From: an uncultured Rikenellaceae bacterium
Lineage (GTDB): Bacteria > Bacteroidota > Bacteroidia > Bacteroidales > Rikenellaceae
Reading direction: 5' to 3'
Assembly (NCBI GenBank): GCA_947054185.1
Contig: CAMRVW010000036.1
Coordinates: 1-15,414, forward strand
Length of the DNA: 15,414 nt
Below the pieces are notes generated by a model, which ran no database searches, was not told the origin of the DNA, and saw only the letters and a program-made list of their open reading frames with translations. This document shows positions 14,915 through 15,414 of this stretch, in pieces (position 1 is the stretch's first letter; every line of letters starts with the position of its first letter). A program made the position numbers and the translations under genes.

Positions 14915-14973
14915 AACGCCACGTAACGGCAGCTTGGTGATGGTTTGCGGGGATGGCCTCCTTTATGGTTTAC

Positions 14974-15227
14974 TGACACTGCCTCCGGCGGCCCTTCCGG
15001 GGGAGGGGTCACGGACCCCGATTTGAGATATTGATGACAAACTAAGGATAAGTACGCAAATAACCCATAAAGATTACGCAGTCTATCGACGTGCGAATCT
15101 TTATGGGTTATTTGCGTTTTTGGCCCTGGGGTTGGTGTCTGAATGATATCAGACATGGGCCATACCCCTCACGAAAAGGGTGTGGAAACAGTGCGTCAAA
15201 CCAAAGTGGGGCAGTGCGGCAAAATAT
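14974..15227 (+). repeat. Structured intergenic element, copy 2 (variable-stem hairpin element)
   Basis: Same layout as 4567-4817, in the same orientation to its upstream gene (59 bp after the hydrogenase stop). The first 47 nt are identical, with conserved gagatattga, actaagg and ataagtac, then the hairpin, gttttt-ggccctg, and tgtctgaatgatat. In this copy tgtctga pairs with tcagaca, and tggccc with gggcca farther out, giving a second nested structure (15120-15161). The tail ends gcggcaaaatat as in copy 1. Confidence 0.75.
15054..15121 (+). terminator. Terminator-like perfect 22-bp hairpin after the hydrogenase gene
   Basis: Arms 15054-15075 and 15096-15117 pair perfectly over 22 bp. The helix continues past a one-base bulge with cgca/tgcg (15077-15080 with 15092-15095) and a small gtc/gac stem. 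A T run follows (15117-15121). It could end the hydrogenase transcript. Confidence 0.6.
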
Positions 15228-15254
15228 AAAGGGAGGCATGCCAACACGCGTCCC

Positions 15255-15405
15255 TTTGGTTCCGATAGGGTGGTCTGAGAGTAAGCAAAATTCCTTGTGA
15301 CGGGCTGAGGCACGAAAGCCCGAGCGGCCCGAAGCCTCAGCCCAACGGAGGGCCGCACTCCGCAGAGTAATATATAGGTCAGTGAATTTGGTGGTGGTGG
15401 TGAAG
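15255..15405 (-). repeat. GC-rich compound repeat, inverted copy at the right edge (boundaries approximate)
   Basis: Read on the minus strand, 15387 to about 15298 matches the A half of the 4862-5960 units: tatata, ctctgcgg, gtgcggccctccgt, gaggcttcgggccgctcgg, gctttcgtgcctcagccc. Weaker similarity continues to about 15255 (aaggaat, ctcagacc). It faces the opposite way from the copies at 4862-5960. No gene is seen in 14915-15414; its open frames are by-products of repeats. Confidence 0.7.
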
Positions 15406-15414
15406 CGCATCATT

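Overview
The window looks like a chromosomal segment of a GC-rich gut-type member of the Bacteroidales. The evidence is Bacteroidetes-type promoter -7 boxes (TAnnTTTG) ahead of several genes, a DUF4294 protein (a family I associate with Bacteroidetes), DnaG and PriA sequences of Bacteroidales type, FISUMP-type (Fibrobacter succinogenes major paralogous) lectin-like fragments, and weak or absent Shine-Dalgarno sites. All real genes share one codon style, with frequent ATA isoleucine codons, so nothing in the main genes looks freshly acquired. No rRNA, tRNA, CRISPR array, transposase or reverse transcriptase was seen.

Layout: (1) 1-236, minus strand: the 5'-side part of a FISUMP-domain gene that runs off the left edge and has a frame break at a homopolymer tract. 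(2) 354-4530, plus: dnaG and priA, 4 bp apart, a replication initiation/restart pair. (3) 4567-6279: a gene-poor, GC-rich repeat island. It begins with a structured hairpin element, continues with an imperfect tandem duplication of about 0.57-0.6 kb, and ends in an A-tract-rich stretch. (4) 6280-6525, plus: an orphan C-terminal FISUMP fragment. (5) 6666-9824, minus: an exported DPP-IV-like S9 peptidase and, upstream of it, an exported DUF4294 protein, ending in a bidirectional terminator. (6) 10027-14914, plus: an [FeFe]-hydrogenase region. It holds a PAS-containing, sensory-type hydrogenase homologue, a SpoIIE/PP2C-like phosphatase homologue, then from its own promoter a thioredoxin-like [2Fe-2S] protein and a catalytic-type [FeFe] hydrogenase. 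(7) 14974-15414: a second copy of the hairpin element and an inverted copy of the GC-rich repeat.

How the genes may work together: the 13221-14914 pair would evolve or consume H2, with the small [2Fe-2S] protein as a likely electron-transfer partner. The 10027-12949 pair resembles gene pairs thought to sense H2 or redox state and signal through a phosphatase. In this copy both signalling proteins have lost a residue normally tied to catalysis: the H-cluster proton-relay Cys is Phe, and a PP2C metal-binding Asp is Asn. That fits sensing rather than turnover, but this is inference.

The most unusual structural signal is a roughly 250-bp element present twice, once just after priA and once just after the hydrogenase. 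Its flanks are conserved, and its central 22-23 bp perfect stem differs at nine positions between the copies, every one compensated on the opposite arm.
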